Shown one piece after another: positions 44,547 through 53,781 of a stretch of DNA of 64,000 nt; the stretch's first letter is position 1, and every line of letters starts with the position of its first letter. This DNA is from Deltaproteobacteria bacterium YD0425bin51 (GTDB lineage Bacteria > Desulfobacterota > Desulfobacteria > Desulfobacterales > YD0425bin51). The DNA is taken from positions 124,001 to 188,000 of the forward strand of contig PDZS01000003.1 in assembly GCA_002753225.1 (NCBI GenBank). Direction: 5' to 3'. The notes under the pieces are model-generated. The model made no database searches and was not told where the DNA came from. It was given only the letters and a program-made list of their open reading frames with translations. Made by a program: the position numbers and the translations under genes.

Positions 44547-45132
44547 TCCTGTTTTTCCTGAAAGCCATTTAATAGAAGAGGCTGCTTTATTTATTAGAGA
44601 AGGGAAGATAGTTGCATTCCCTACCCAATTTTTATACGGACTAGGTGCAGATGCACTTAATAAAAATGCTGTTGATAAGATTTTTAACATTAAAAAAAGA
44701 AATTTAAGTAATCCAATTTTAGTTTTAATTAAAAACAAAGAAGAATTAACCAAATTAGTGAAGCATATTCCAGATACAGCCATATCAATAATGAATCGCT
44801 TTTGGCCAGGTGGTGTTACTATTGTATTTGAGGCAAAGGCTGATCTCCCTGTAAATTTAACTGCAGGAACAGGTAAAATTGGAGTAAGAATTCCAAGTCA
44901 CCCTGTTTCTGTAGCTTTAGTAAATGGAGTTGATTTACCAATTACTGCAACTAGCGCAAATATTTCTGGATTTCCAGGATGTTCTGTAATTTCTGACTTT
45001 GGGGCAGAACTTTTGGATGAAATTGATCTTATTTTAGATGCTGGTATTCTTAAAGGTGGAAAAGGCTCAACAGTTATAGATGTTACTGTTAATCCTCCTA
45101 AAATTTTAAGACAGGGGGAAATCGCATTGTAG
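44491..45132 (+). CDS. Sua5/YciO/YrdC-family threonylcarbamoyl-AMP synthase
   Basis: The 213-residue protein has the YrdC fold with GKIVAFPTQFLYGLGADA (substrate Lys/Arg pocket), IFNIKKRNLSNPILVLI, FWPGGVTIVF, RIPSHPVS and ITATSANISG. The family makes threonylcarbamoyl-adenylate for tRNA t6A37; some YciO members have other roles. The first possible start is GTG 44491, with TTG 44509 as an alternative; both lie inside the PurD-PurE coding end and lack a clear ribosome-binding site. The stop codon TAG is part of a palindromic repeat (45126-45159). Confidence 0.87.
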   Translation: MKWQIKLIKKTKSLIRKINPVFPESHLIEEAALFIREGKIVAFPTQFLYGLGADALNKNAVDKIFNIKKRNLSNPILVLIKNKEELTKLVKHIPDTAISIMNRFWPGGVTIVFEAKADLPVNLTAGTGKIGVRIPSHPVSVALVNGVDLPITATSANISGFPGCSVISDFGAELLDEIDLILDAGILKGGKGSTVIDVTVNPPKILRQGEIAL

Positions 45133-45159
45133 AGACTCACGTCCGTGCATCTCTACAAT
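45126..45159. repeat. diverged copy of the 26-bp palindrome (copy 2)
   Basis: ATTGTAGAGA (45126-45135) and TCTCTACAAT (45150-45159) are exact inverted arms; the core between them differs from copy 1 at three of 26 positions. It forms a hairpin at the end of the Sua5/YrdC gene and contains its TAG stop. No T-run follows on the plus strand, so a terminator role is uncertain. Confidence 0.75.
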
Positions 45160-45181
45160 TCATAAAATAAAAAAAATTAAA

Positions 45182-46246
45182 TTACGAAGGGAAAACAACA
45201 AGGTTTTCTTTAACTTCTAATTGAATATTGTTCTTTACGACGACATCTCTCCAATTACTATATCCCTTTGGAGGATGATATTGATACTTTTGAGAATCAT
45301 ATATCCCTTCAACTCCTGTCATAACTTCCATTGAATTTGTAGCAGCTGCTTTTACGCCATCATCTGTAGCTCTTGCTCCTTCATAAAAATCATTTCCAGG
45401 CCATGAGACATGATCCCAAGCAACAAAGCTAAACAACTCACAATTAGCAAAACAATCACCTTTTTCTTCATATGTTTTAGGATGACAAAGCTGTGGCTTA
45501 TTTTCATTCCCTTTAGTTAGTGGTCTCACAAGAAAAGATATAGCATTTATTTCATATCTTTCATTATCACATTCTTGGTATGGATCATAATATACAGCAT
45601 CAATATTTGAAAAATCGCTACCATGCTTATTTAAAAAATTGATTAGAACTTTTTTTAGTTCAGAACCTAGCTGTCTCATAAATTTTCCAGCAAACTGACC
45701 ACAACCAAGACCAGGGATTGTAATGAAAGCCCTTGTATCTTTTTGTTTTGCAATTTGATTGGCATACATAAAGAGTGGTAGTAATCTTCTTTCATATAGA
45801 CCATAATATCCTTCAGAATTGATATTTCCTGTTCGTGTTACTTCATTCCAATCTGCTGGGATATTATTTCTTCCGTTTCTCAATAAGGCTCCTGGTGTAA
45901 AAAGAAGCGTTGCATTTAATGGATGTTCATAAACATCAGGTTTAAAATGTTTACCATTATCATAGACTTTTACAGGGGCTGCAATACCTATATCACCTAA
46001 TATTGAAAGTTCTTCTTGATTCCAATCTGAACCTTCACCAGCAACAGAACTTTCAGCAAAAATTTGTGGACGTTTTGTACTCATTAGCAATTCAATAAAT
46101 TCATATAAGGTCAATTTTGAAATATTTTTATCATGTAATTTCTTCTGTAAATATTTTCCTGAAATTCTTCCAGATACTAGATATTCTAAATAAAACATCG
46201 ACTTATCATATGTCTTTTTATTAAGCAAAATTGTATATTTTTTCAT
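45182..46246 (-). CDS. uncharacterised 354-residue protein with glycine-rich loop
   Basis: I do not recognise this protein securely. It has no signal peptide or membrane segment. Notable parts are ESSVAGEGSDWNQEEL, a TLLFTPGALLRNGRNNIP segment, YYGLYERRLLPLFMYANQ, and IPGLGCGQFAGKF (residues 178-188) followed by helices. The last suggests a nucleotide- or ADP-ribose-binding loop like that of macrodomains, but the match is weak. The C-terminal part is rich in conserved-looking Trp, Asp and Asn (AWDHVSWPGNDFYEG). It lies 33 bp after the GAF-hydrolase gene and is the last gene of a three-gene unit. Confidence 0.6.
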   Translation of the reverse strand: MKKYTILLNKKTYDKSMFYLEYLVSGRISGKYLQKKLHDKNISKLTLYEFIELLMSTKRPQIFAESSVAGEGSDWNQEELSILGDIGIAAPVKVYDNGKHFKPDVYEHPLNATLLFTPGALLRNGRNNIPADWNEVTRTGNINSEGYYGLYERRLLPLFMYANQIAKQKDTRAFITIPGLGCGQFAGKFMRQLGSELKKVLINFLNKHGSDFSNIDAVYYDPYQECDNERYEINAISFLVRPLTKGNENKPQLCHPKTYEEKGDCFANCELFSFVAWDHVSWPGNDFYEGARATDDGVKAAATNSMEVMTGVEGIYDSQKYQYHPPKGYSNWRDVVVKNNIQLEVKENLVVFPS

Positions 46247-46279
46247 TATCTTCTTCTAAATTTAAGCTAATTATTGTTG

Positions 46280-49006
46280 CTATAAGCTTTCAAAATTAAA
46301 ATGGTTGTATTCATTTAGCCAACTTTCAATTTTACGTGCTATTTCTGAAGACATCTGTTTATCTATTAACAGTCGCTCATGACCATTTTCACCCCATTCA
46401 TCTTTAGTAAATACATAATGCCTTTCATCTATAGATTTGGTTTTACCAAGGTTATATGACGTGTTTTGAATTGGAGCGACAACATCATTTTCTGCATCTA
46501 TACTGAAATGTGGCTGTGTCATTTCTCTTTCTTTCAGAGTTAAATTATATCTACCATCATAACTATACAATTGTTTATCTTCATATAATTCTGAAAATGC
46601 AAATTGCAGAAAAACTTTTGCATGTTCTTCAGCTAATCCATCCGTCTCAAGACTTTGATAAACATAAGGAGGAATATCTGGAAAACCAATAATATTTTTA
46701 ATAAAAGGTACATCACCTCCTGCGAAATTTTTATCCATCTTTAAACTATAAACATGATGAAAAAGATTAAAAAATTCTTCAAAATTAAGCGTTCTATTTG
46801 CAAAAGGAGGATACTTGACGCACTCTTTTAAGAAATCTTGCATTTTGGGTATACGAATTAAATGTTTTAAAAACTCAAAAACCTTTGATCCAAAACTCAT
46901 TTCTATTGTACGTGGAGAAGCTATTGAAACCACATGTGATATTTTTTTTGGAGGAACAAGATCCTCCTGCCCTGTTTCCTCTTTAATCTCCTCAAAAAGA
47001 GTTATATATGAACGAATTATAATTCCTCCCATACTGTGACCTATACACACAAATTCATAATCAGGAAACATTTTATTCAAAAACTTTAATACCACCGGGA
47101 AATCATATTTATAATAATCGTCTATACTCCATCCCTCATGAGGAATTTCATTAGGAGTTGTATATCTGCCCCTGCCTCGCATATTTACAGAAGCAGCTAT
47201 ATACCCTTTTTTTACAGCCTGTTTCACAATATCATCCCCCGCATATCTATCATTGATTAATCCTGGGATAAATAACTGAATTTTTTTGGTTTTGTTTAAA
47301 GCTTCAGGAATCAATAATTTAATGCTGACATTAAAACCTTTCTGTATGGTTGGAATGATATAATTTAAATCAATTCTGAAACCAGCCCCGCGTTTTAATA
47401 AATCCAGAATTTCCTGTTCATATTTCTCATATACATCGCCTAATTTAAGTTTTATCCTCTTCTTATTAGGGTCAAAACCTTCAGCAAAAACAGCTGTTAT
47501 TGTACTGATTTCTTCAATAGACATTTGATCTAGTTTAGATTTGGTTTGTAGATATATATCTCTAAGCCCCTCATAAATTCCTAAAGCACGCAAAATAAGA
47601 ATGTCATCATTGTTAAAAATGGGTTTAAATACAAGCAGATCATTTCCTTTTTCTTCAAAAAAATGTAGTATATATTCATAATTGTCACCATATTTCGATA
47701 AAATATCTGTTTTACTGACAACCTTATCATTTAATTGTATATCTGTGTCATTTAAAACTTTATATTGATCCGATAATCTTAAAACCCCATTCTGCAGCAG
47801 TATTTTCCATATCTCAATTGAATCTGCTTCTGAAATTCCTTCAATTGCTTCGAATATATAAGGTCTAATATTTTTTCGTTTATTAAAAGCAACAAACAAT
47901 TGTTCAATAGCAACATCTTGAACTTCTTCTGGAATATCTCCTATCTGAATAGATCTATCTACTTTAAAAAAGCTTTTATAGGTTATTCTTGTATCAATTT
48001 TTCTGATATTCGCATTAATATAATCAAAAGTTTTTTTCTTTTCTTTAGGTTTATATAGGATCTCAATTAAACGAAATAATATTTCTATTAAATCTCTCCT
48101 ATAATGCTGTTTCAAATCCTTTTTTATCATGAGGCTTGAAGAAGATATAAATCGGCTGACATTTGTAATTGTATTCTTAATTTGAATTGGGAGAAAATTA
48201 TTGGCAGATATTTGTAACTGAGAATCAAAATCAGGTTTGGATGGCAATATGATTCTATTAATCAATCCTAATAAATTTGTTAGCAGATGCTGGAAAAGAG
48301 TATTCATTGGGGCATTCAAACCAATTTTAAGATCAGGTGTTAATTGAGTTGAGATAATATTAGATACACTATCACTCAAAGATCTTAATTGTGAAGTTAA
48401 GTCCGCTTCCTGATTTTTATTTGGAATAAAATCCATTAAACCGTATAAAATCCCAATCGGATTTTCATCTTTAAATATTGCAACTGCTACTAATACTTTT
48501 GCGTTTTCAGGAAATAAGCTCTTAACTTTAGGATGTATTAGGGCATTTGTTTTTACATTTAAAATATGTACAGTTGTCGGTTGTTTATTATTCTTATCAT
48601 ACTTTGCTTGACGTATTAAAGAAGCGGTTAAATTTATTGGTTTGCCAGGTGCTGTTCTAAACGATATTTCTTTAGTCGCTTTAAAAAAATCATTAAACTT
48701 ATTAAGATATTCCCTATAGCCTTCTATATTTTCCAATAAGTGGTAATTAGCTGATTGAATGATTTTAGTGTATAGAGTATATGATCCTCTTTCTATTTTC
48801 TCAAATAATTGTTCATAGAATGTATGATTAAAAAAAGGGATACTGGTTTCACTGTATGTAATTGCAGCCATTCTGTCTGTTAAAGCTTGAACAATTTTTG
48901 TCATTTGATGTACTAATATTGGATCTGGTGCCGATATTTTAATATATTCTATTTCTGGAATATATTTTATACGTTGAGATAAAGAATTTATTTCTAAAAA
49001 TTTCAA
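46280..49006 (-). CDS. GAF-like plus alpha/beta-hydrolase protein
   Basis: The 908-residue protein lacks a signal peptide. Residues about 35-225 look like a GAF domain (HPKVKSLFPENAKVLVAVAI, NPIGILYGLMDFIPN). A helical middle part follows. From about residue 555 an alpha/beta-hydrolase begins: QLFIPGLINDRYAGDD, NMRGRGRY, the nucleophile elbow GHSMGG (Ser658), an acidic residue in DAENDVVAP and a His in NGHERLL. The combination suggests an intracellular lipase, esterase or acyltransferase controlled by a small ligand or by partner contacts. It is the middle gene of the unit, 32-33 bp from both neighbours. Confidence 0.7.
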   Translation of the reverse strand: MKFLEINSLSQRIKYIPEIEYIKISAPDPILVHQMTKIVQALTDRMAAITYSETSIPFFNHTFYEQLFEKIERGSYTLYTKIIQSANYHLLENIEGYREYLNKFNDFFKATKEISFRTAPGKPINLTASLIRQAKYDKNNKQPTTVHILNVKTNALIHPKVKSLFPENAKVLVAVAIFKDENPIGILYGLMDFIPNKNQEADLTSQLRSLSDSVSNIISTQLTPDLKIGLNAPMNTLFQHLLTNLLGLINRIILPSKPDFDSQLQISANNFLPIQIKNTITNVSRFISSSSLMIKKDLKQHYRRDLIEILFRLIEILYKPKEKKKTFDYINANIRKIDTRITYKSFFKVDRSIQIGDIPEEVQDVAIEQLFVAFNKRKNIRPYIFEAIEGISEADSIEIWKILLQNGVLRLSDQYKVLNDTDIQLNDKVVSKTDILSKYGDNYEYILHFFEEKGNDLLVFKPIFNNDDILILRALGIYEGLRDIYLQTKSKLDQMSIEEISTITAVFAEGFDPNKKRIKLKLGDVYEKYEQEILDLLKRGAGFRIDLNYIIPTIQKGFNVSIKLLIPEALNKTKKIQLFIPGLINDRYAGDDIVKQAVKKGYIAASVNMRGRGRYTTPNEIPHEGWSIDDYYKYDFPVVLKFLNKMFPDYEFVCIGHSMGGIIIRSYITLFEEIKEETGQEDLVPPKKISHVVSIASPRTIEMSFGSKVFEFLKHLIRIPKMQDFLKECVKYPPFANRTLNFEEFFNLFHHVYSLKMDKNFAGGDVPFIKNIIGFPDIPPYVYQSLETDGLAEEHAKVFLQFAFSELYEDKQLYSYDGRYNLTLKEREMTQPHFSIDAENDVVAPIQNTSYNLGKTKSIDERHYVFTKDEWGENGHERLLIDKQMSSEIARKIESWLNEYNHFNFESL

Positions 49007-49038
49007 TTGAATAATCCTTTAAAATCACTACAAATTTC

Positions 49039-52000
49039 TTATTTCCCATGAAGAGGGAAACCCTGATTAATAGCACTAACCGGGATTGTTACGAATTGAG
49101 TATGAGTTTTATCCTCTGGATCATAATTATCTGGCGGTCCGCTGGGGTATATATTTATAAATTGACCGTTAGATATTTCCCATCCTCCATTTTTTATATT
49201 AACATCGACTTCCTCAGTATTTCCCATATCGTTTGTGAAAATTGCCTTTACAGATTTTGGGAGCTCGTCATTTTTGCATTTAAAAGATACAGAGAGCCTC
49301 TGTCCTTTTGATTTATCTGGATTATTACTATTTGTATCTTTCCCATCTACTGTAAATGTTATGCTTTTAACAATGGAAGGTGGCAATGCAAATCCGAAAT
49401 TAATATTCTCCATAAAAGGATTCATAGGTACAGGATCTGTAGGGAGTTGTTCGTCCTTTGTAAGAATCTGTATCTGGAATGGAGTAATTCCTGTAACAAC
49501 TTTAGGCTGTGCGATGACTGCGGCTTGAAACTTCTTACCTTTGTAGGAATTGTAATAAACAGTTCGACCAGAATCAGGATCACAAGAAAACTTAATATTC
49601 CCAATTTCTGTTAGTTTTGATATGTCATCTTGTGTAGGAGGCTTGAAGTTGCCACTACTGTCTACAAACTGGTCGTCTAACTTATCAATCTCATAGACTC
49701 TCAAAATTGTACCGTCAGCCGCATATTGAACTCCGTTATTTTCAGTATCATAATTGACCCATAGTCTTATAAGATATGGTTTAGTATCGTCTGATTTGCT
49801 GTAGTATGCTACAAGTACAGATGGATTGTCAGGGTAGTCTGTTGCTAATTTATTCGAAAATGTATGGCAGAAAGCCGCAAAATTTTTCCCCTCACTGTAA
49901 TACTTTTCTATCTGGCTAAGCTGGAATATTCTGAGTTGCAGAGCTTCCTTGCATTCAGAATCATTAGTTGTATTATCAGGATCTCCAAAAGTCACGCTGC
50001 CAGGGACATATTTATCCTGAATGAAGTAATTATTGAATTTATCAGGCCAGTTATCAGCGTTCCAGTTTGATGTATTAACGTACCAGTCAGGGAGCCAAGA
50101 GTCAGAATCTGCAGAAATAGGATAGAATCCTGCATAATCGAAGAACATATTTACAAATTGCATATCAGGAGTCCCATCTCCCCAATTTTTTTGGAACCAT
50201 AGTTGCATCATACCTACCAATTGACCTGATTCGCGCCATTTTCCTTCATACCACCACTTAAGTTTTGCTAATGTATCATCGCTAAAAAAGTCATTGGAAT
50301 TGCAAATATCGTCTGCAGGCTGCATTCCCACTTTATACCATGTTATACTGTTAAGATCAGCTGCAGCACCTTCTGTGGGCAAATCTCCTTCACCTATATA
50401 GTAGTTGATAATTCCGGAAGGTAATAGTTCGAATCTGTAATAGTACCAACCCTGGCCATTATAACCTTTCCCATCGTTCATGATATTGTTTTTATCATAA
50501 AAGAATGATGTGGACATAGCATAGTTACCGCCAGGTGTAGCAATTGGCCATTCCTTATGCTTATTTGCATTATTATTTTTAGAATCAGGGGTAATGACTG
50601 TACCATTGAAAGTACCATTTTTCTTCCCTGTATAGTCAAAAATATCTCCAGTTATAGAATAGTTTCCTGGGATCATAAAGTGAGGACCAAAACTAATTGA
50701 TGAAAAAGGGTTTTCTGGAGCTTTTGTAGCAGCATACTTCAAAATTTTAACTTCCCACCTAGCAATTTTATCTTGTGCTACATTTTTTTCTAAAGCAGCA
50801 ATAAACTCTTCTTCTCCAATAAACTCTTGATTTATCAATGGTTTCATGAGTTCAATAATATCTTGCGGTATTCTTTCAATAAGAAGTTTATTTAAAATTT
50901 CTTCAGTTAATTTGAAGGTTACTCCAAAATTTTTCCATACATAATCTCCTGCAGGATATTCTGATTGTATTGTGTAAGTTGGGTTGTCTCTGCAATAATT
51001 TTTTAAATCATCCCAGGATTGAAACAAAGGGTTGCCATCCTTATCCATTTGTGCCAGGGCTATACCGTTCTTTGTAATCAAATCATTTGGCGTTTGATCA
51101 GGATAAAACTTAAAGGCTTTTTTTAAATTAGATACAAATCTATAAACCGTAAGTTTAGGATCGAGCTTAGTCCCCTCAAGACAAGTTCCAAAGGTTTTGC
51201 CTGAGCATACATCACCAGCTTTATTAGCAAATTGATAAGGAACATATTCAAAATCAAGTTCTCTCCATCTGGCGTAATTTATGTAAGGGGACTGGTTCAT
51301 GGGGTATTTGCTGTAAAGGAAAGTCGAACCGCAAGCATTTTTTGTTATTCCATCAAAATTATAGTAAGCACGGAATATATAATTACCATATTTATATCCC
51401 TTCCATGTCGAAAATTCTGTATTCAGATATTCTCCATCAGTTGACTGCCAGTTAGGAAAATCACCTTTGGGGTCTGATATAACTTTTGTTGAACCTATTT
51501 CAGGAACTTTATGAGCATAATTATCAATGTCATCGAAATCAGCAGAGTCTATAAACATTAATAATGGTCCGCATTCTTTAGGAATCTTATTATCGATCTT
51601 CCCCTGATTATCAATAAGGAATCCTTTTTGTCCAGGAATAGCTTTCACTATATAAGTCATGGTCTGATTTTTTTTGTCATATGATGCATCAGTTATCGTA
51701 CATACGCCGATGTCTTCATTAATAATAGGAACAGTTTTAGATAAATCTTCTAAAATAGCAACGATTGCTGCATTGGGATTCCCTTTCTTGAATATATTAT
51801 GCCATTCTTTTACAAATTTTTCTGATGTAACAGTGTCAGCTTTTCTGACAGGTGTATCTGTAAACCTTACTATAAGAGGGCTTGCTCCTTTCAAGATAAC
51901 CGTATATGTTTTATCAGCTTCATTGAATTTAAGAGAACCTGAATCTGATGATTGGACAAATAGCCAGGTTTCCTTTTGCGTTTTAATGATATTTGAACTT

Positions 52001-52107
52001 TTATGCGCATTACTTTTAAATGCACTTTTACATGAACCTATTATGCAAAGTAATAAAACTATTAATAAAATCAAAAAACTCTTCGACATCTTTGATGTTG
52101 TTTGCAT
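49039..52107 (-). CDS. large uncharacterised lipoprotein
   Basis: The 1022-residue protein has a lipoprotein signal peptide: a hydrophobic stretch FLILLIVLLLCIIGSC with Cys26 as the acylated residue. The first domain (about residues 45-170: FVQSSDSGSLKF, VILKGASPLIVRFTDTPVR, GPLLMFIDS) resembles an uncharacterised secreted domain I have seen in diverse bacteria, but I cannot name it. The rest is rich in Asp, Asn, Trp and Tyr and looks beta-rich, with a possible immunoglobulin-like end. No catalytic motif is evident. ATG 52107 is preceded by GGAGG at good spacing. It opens a three-gene unit with its own promoter. Confidence 0.6.
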   Translation of the reverse strand: MQTTSKMSKSFLILLIVLLLCIIGSCKSAFKSNAHKSSNIIKTQKETWLFVQSSDSGSLKFNEADKTYTVILKGASPLIVRFTDTPVRKADTVTSEKFVKEWHNIFKKGNPNAAIVAILEDLSKTVPIINEDIGVCTITDASYDKKNQTMTYIVKAIPGQKGFLIDNQGKIDNKIPKECGPLLMFIDSADFDDIDNYAHKVPEIGSTKVISDPKGDFPNWQSTDGEYLNTEFSTWKGYKYGNYIFRAYYNFDGITKNACGSTFLYSKYPMNQSPYINYARWRELDFEYVPYQFANKAGDVCSGKTFGTCLEGTKLDPKLTVYRFVSNLKKAFKFYPDQTPNDLITKNGIALAQMDKDGNPLFQSWDDLKNYCRDNPTYTIQSEYPAGDYVWKNFGVTFKLTEEILNKLLIERIPQDIIELMKPLINQEFIGEEEFIAALEKNVAQDKIARWEVKILKYAATKAPENPFSSISFGPHFMIPGNYSITGDIFDYTGKKNGTFNGTVITPDSKNNNANKHKEWPIATPGGNYAMSTSFFYDKNNIMNDGKGYNGQGWYYYRFELLPSGIINYYIGEGDLPTEGAAADLNSITWYKVGMQPADDICNSNDFFSDDTLAKLKWWYEGKWRESGQLVGMMQLWFQKNWGDGTPDMQFVNMFFDYAGFYPISADSDSWLPDWYVNTSNWNADNWPDKFNNYFIQDKYVPGSVTFGDPDNTTNDSECKEALQLRIFQLSQIEKYYSEGKNFAAFCHTFSNKLATDYPDNPSVLVAYYSKSDDTKPYLIRLWVNYDTENNGVQYAADGTILRVYEIDKLDDQFVDSSGNFKPPTQDDISKLTEIGNIKFSCDPDSGRTVYYNSYKGKKFQAAVIAQPKVVTGITPFQIQILTKDEQLPTDPVPMNPFMENINFGFALPPSIVKSITFTVDGKDTNSNNPDKSKGQRLSVSFKCKNDELPKSVKAIFTNDMGNTEEVDVNIKNGGWEISNGQFINIYPSGPPDNYDPEDKTHTQFVTIPVSAINQGFPLHGK

Positions 52108-52157
52108 AGTGAAACCTCCAAAACTAAGATTAGTTCTAACATTACTCGAAATAATTT

Positions 52158-52186
52158 TGAATAGTAAAAAAATGATTTTGTGTCAA
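52158..52186 (-). promoter_or_regulatory. sigma-70 promoter for the lipoprotein-hydrolase unit
   Basis: On the minus strand a perfect TTGACA (52186-52181) is 17 bases from TATTCA (52163-52158), 51 bases before the lipoprotein start. The -35 box includes the TGA stop of the radical SAM gene, so the promoter begins exactly where the upstream operon ends. Confidence 0.58.
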
Positions 52187-53781
52187 CAAAAGATAAGTAA
52201 TTCTTTTGACGCTAAATGCTTAAAGACTCTGCCATCTGGAGTAACACCTCTAATCTCTCTGTCATAAAGAAATCCAGATAAAAGAAATTTTCCGATTTCA
52301 ATGCGATCTTTCAAGCTAATCTCTATGTTGTCTGGAATAGGTTTTGGAATGGGAATTTCTATCTTTTTATCATTAAGAAACTTTATAAAATTAAGTATTC
52401 TTGAAAGCCGCATTAATGTATTAACTTGTTTTCGGCTTGTGGTATGGGACAATGGGAATGAGCTAGAACGCATAAGAGATAGACTTTTGGGAAGCAAATT
52501 TTCATGCTTGCATAATTCAAAATCTAAACTGCCAGGAGATGGATAGAAAACAGATGCACCAATAAGGATTTTATTTTTAAACAAATAAAGAATATCTTGA
52601 AGAGAATCAAAAGGGTCTTGAAAAGGAGCGCCAATAATTATGTACCCTACAACCTCCATATCATTAGATTTGGCAGCTTCTACTGCACCTTCAAATGCTT
52701 TTCTTATATCGGGTCTGTTGAATTTTGATAATTGATTTAAAGATATTGAACCAAGCGAAAGATTAAGGATTTTAAATCCAGCTTTTTTCATGATTTTTAT
52801 TGTTTCCATATCTAAGGAATTTGGAAATAGCCCATTCATTGCCCGCAGTTCAGGTTTTTCCTGTTTAAGTTTAAATAAATTGATAATTTCTTCCATAAGG
52901 CTTAAAAACCATTTTTTGTCTAAAGTCAAATTCTCATCTTCAAAATCAATAAATCCAACTTCATTACTTTTAGCTTCTGCTGTTATCTCAGAGATAACAG
53001 ATTCGACACTCCTTTTTCTATATGTGCCATGTGAAGATGCGCCTGAAACTGAGCAGTAACTGCATTTAATCGGACAACCACGACTTGCTACAACTGTTAC
53101 AGCCTGTTTTTTATTTCTTCTATAAAAAGATGTTTTTATAAGATGAGATGCAGGTAGAGCTAATTTTTCAATATCTTTTATCCATGTTGGTTCAGAGATA
53201 TGAAGGGTTTCATCTTGTTTTCTAAAAACAATTCCTGGAATATTATCTAAAGGTAGATTTTTTTTAATACTTTTTGCAAGAAGAGGGATTGAGATTTCTC
53301 CTTCACCCCTTAAAACAAAATCAATATATTTACATCTCATAACAGTTTCTGGCATTGAAGTTGGGTGATGTCCTCCCATAACTATTTTACAATCAGGGTG
53401 ATGGCTTTTAATAGTTTCAGCAGTTTTTAAAGCTATACCTGCATAAGGAGTAAAAAGAGATGAAATTCCAATAAGAAATGCATCTGATTCCCTAGCTTTT
53501 TTGCCTATAGTTTCAAAACTGTAACCAAAATGTTTAAAATTGTTGAACAGGCTAAAAGGAGATATATCAGCAGTTTCATAGTATTTTTTCAAATAATCCA
53601 TTTCTTCTGGGAAATTAATAATTTTAGACTTTGAATTAGCAAGGCTATCAAATATTTCTACTGTGAAACCTTCTTTAATTAGGTTTCCAGCAATACATGA
53701 CAAGCCATATGGGATTGTTCTTTTTGTTGTTAGGTAAAAATCTTGGATTGGAGGCTGGACAAGAAGGATTTTATTATTCAT
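52183..53781 (-). CDS. cobalamin-binding-domain radical SAM protein
   Basis: The protein has 532 residues. The N-terminal B12-binding-type Rossmann domain (LLVQPPIQDF, PYGLSCIAGNLIKEG, IVMGGHHPTSMPE) is followed by a radical SAM domain with the cluster motif CPIKCSYC (Cys236, Cys240, Cys243) and GFIDFEDENLTLDK. This class B architecture includes methyltransferases, ring-forming enzymes and hopanoid or lipid modifiers. The substrate cannot be assigned; the acyl-CoA synthetase two genes away hints at lipid chemistry. It overlaps the upstream kinase gene by ATGA and ends the operon. Confidence 0.87.
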   Translation of the reverse strand: MNNKILLVQPPIQDFYLTTKRTIPYGLSCIAGNLIKEGFTVEIFDSLANSKSKIINFPEEMDYLKKYYETADISPFSLFNNFKHFGYSFETIGKKARESDAFLIGISSLFTPYAGIALKTAETIKSHHPDCKIVMGGHHPTSMPETVMRCKYIDFVLRGEGEISIPLLAKSIKKNLPLDNIPGIVFRKQDETLHISEPTWIKDIEKLALPASHLIKTSFYRRNKKQAVTVVASRGCPIKCSYCSVSGASSHGTYRKRSVESVISEITAEAKSNEVGFIDFEDENLTLDKKWFLSLMEEIINLFKLKQEKPELRAMNGLFPNSLDMETIKIMKKAGFKILNLSLGSISLNQLSKFNRPDIRKAFEGAVEAAKSNDMEVVGYIIIGAPFQDPFDSLQDILYLFKNKILIGASVFYPSPGSLDFELCKHENLLPKSLSLMRSSSFPLSHTTSRKQVNTLMRLSRILNFIKFLNDKKIEIPIPKPIPDNIEISLKDRIEIGKFLLSGFLYDREIRGVTPDGRVFKHLASKELLIFC

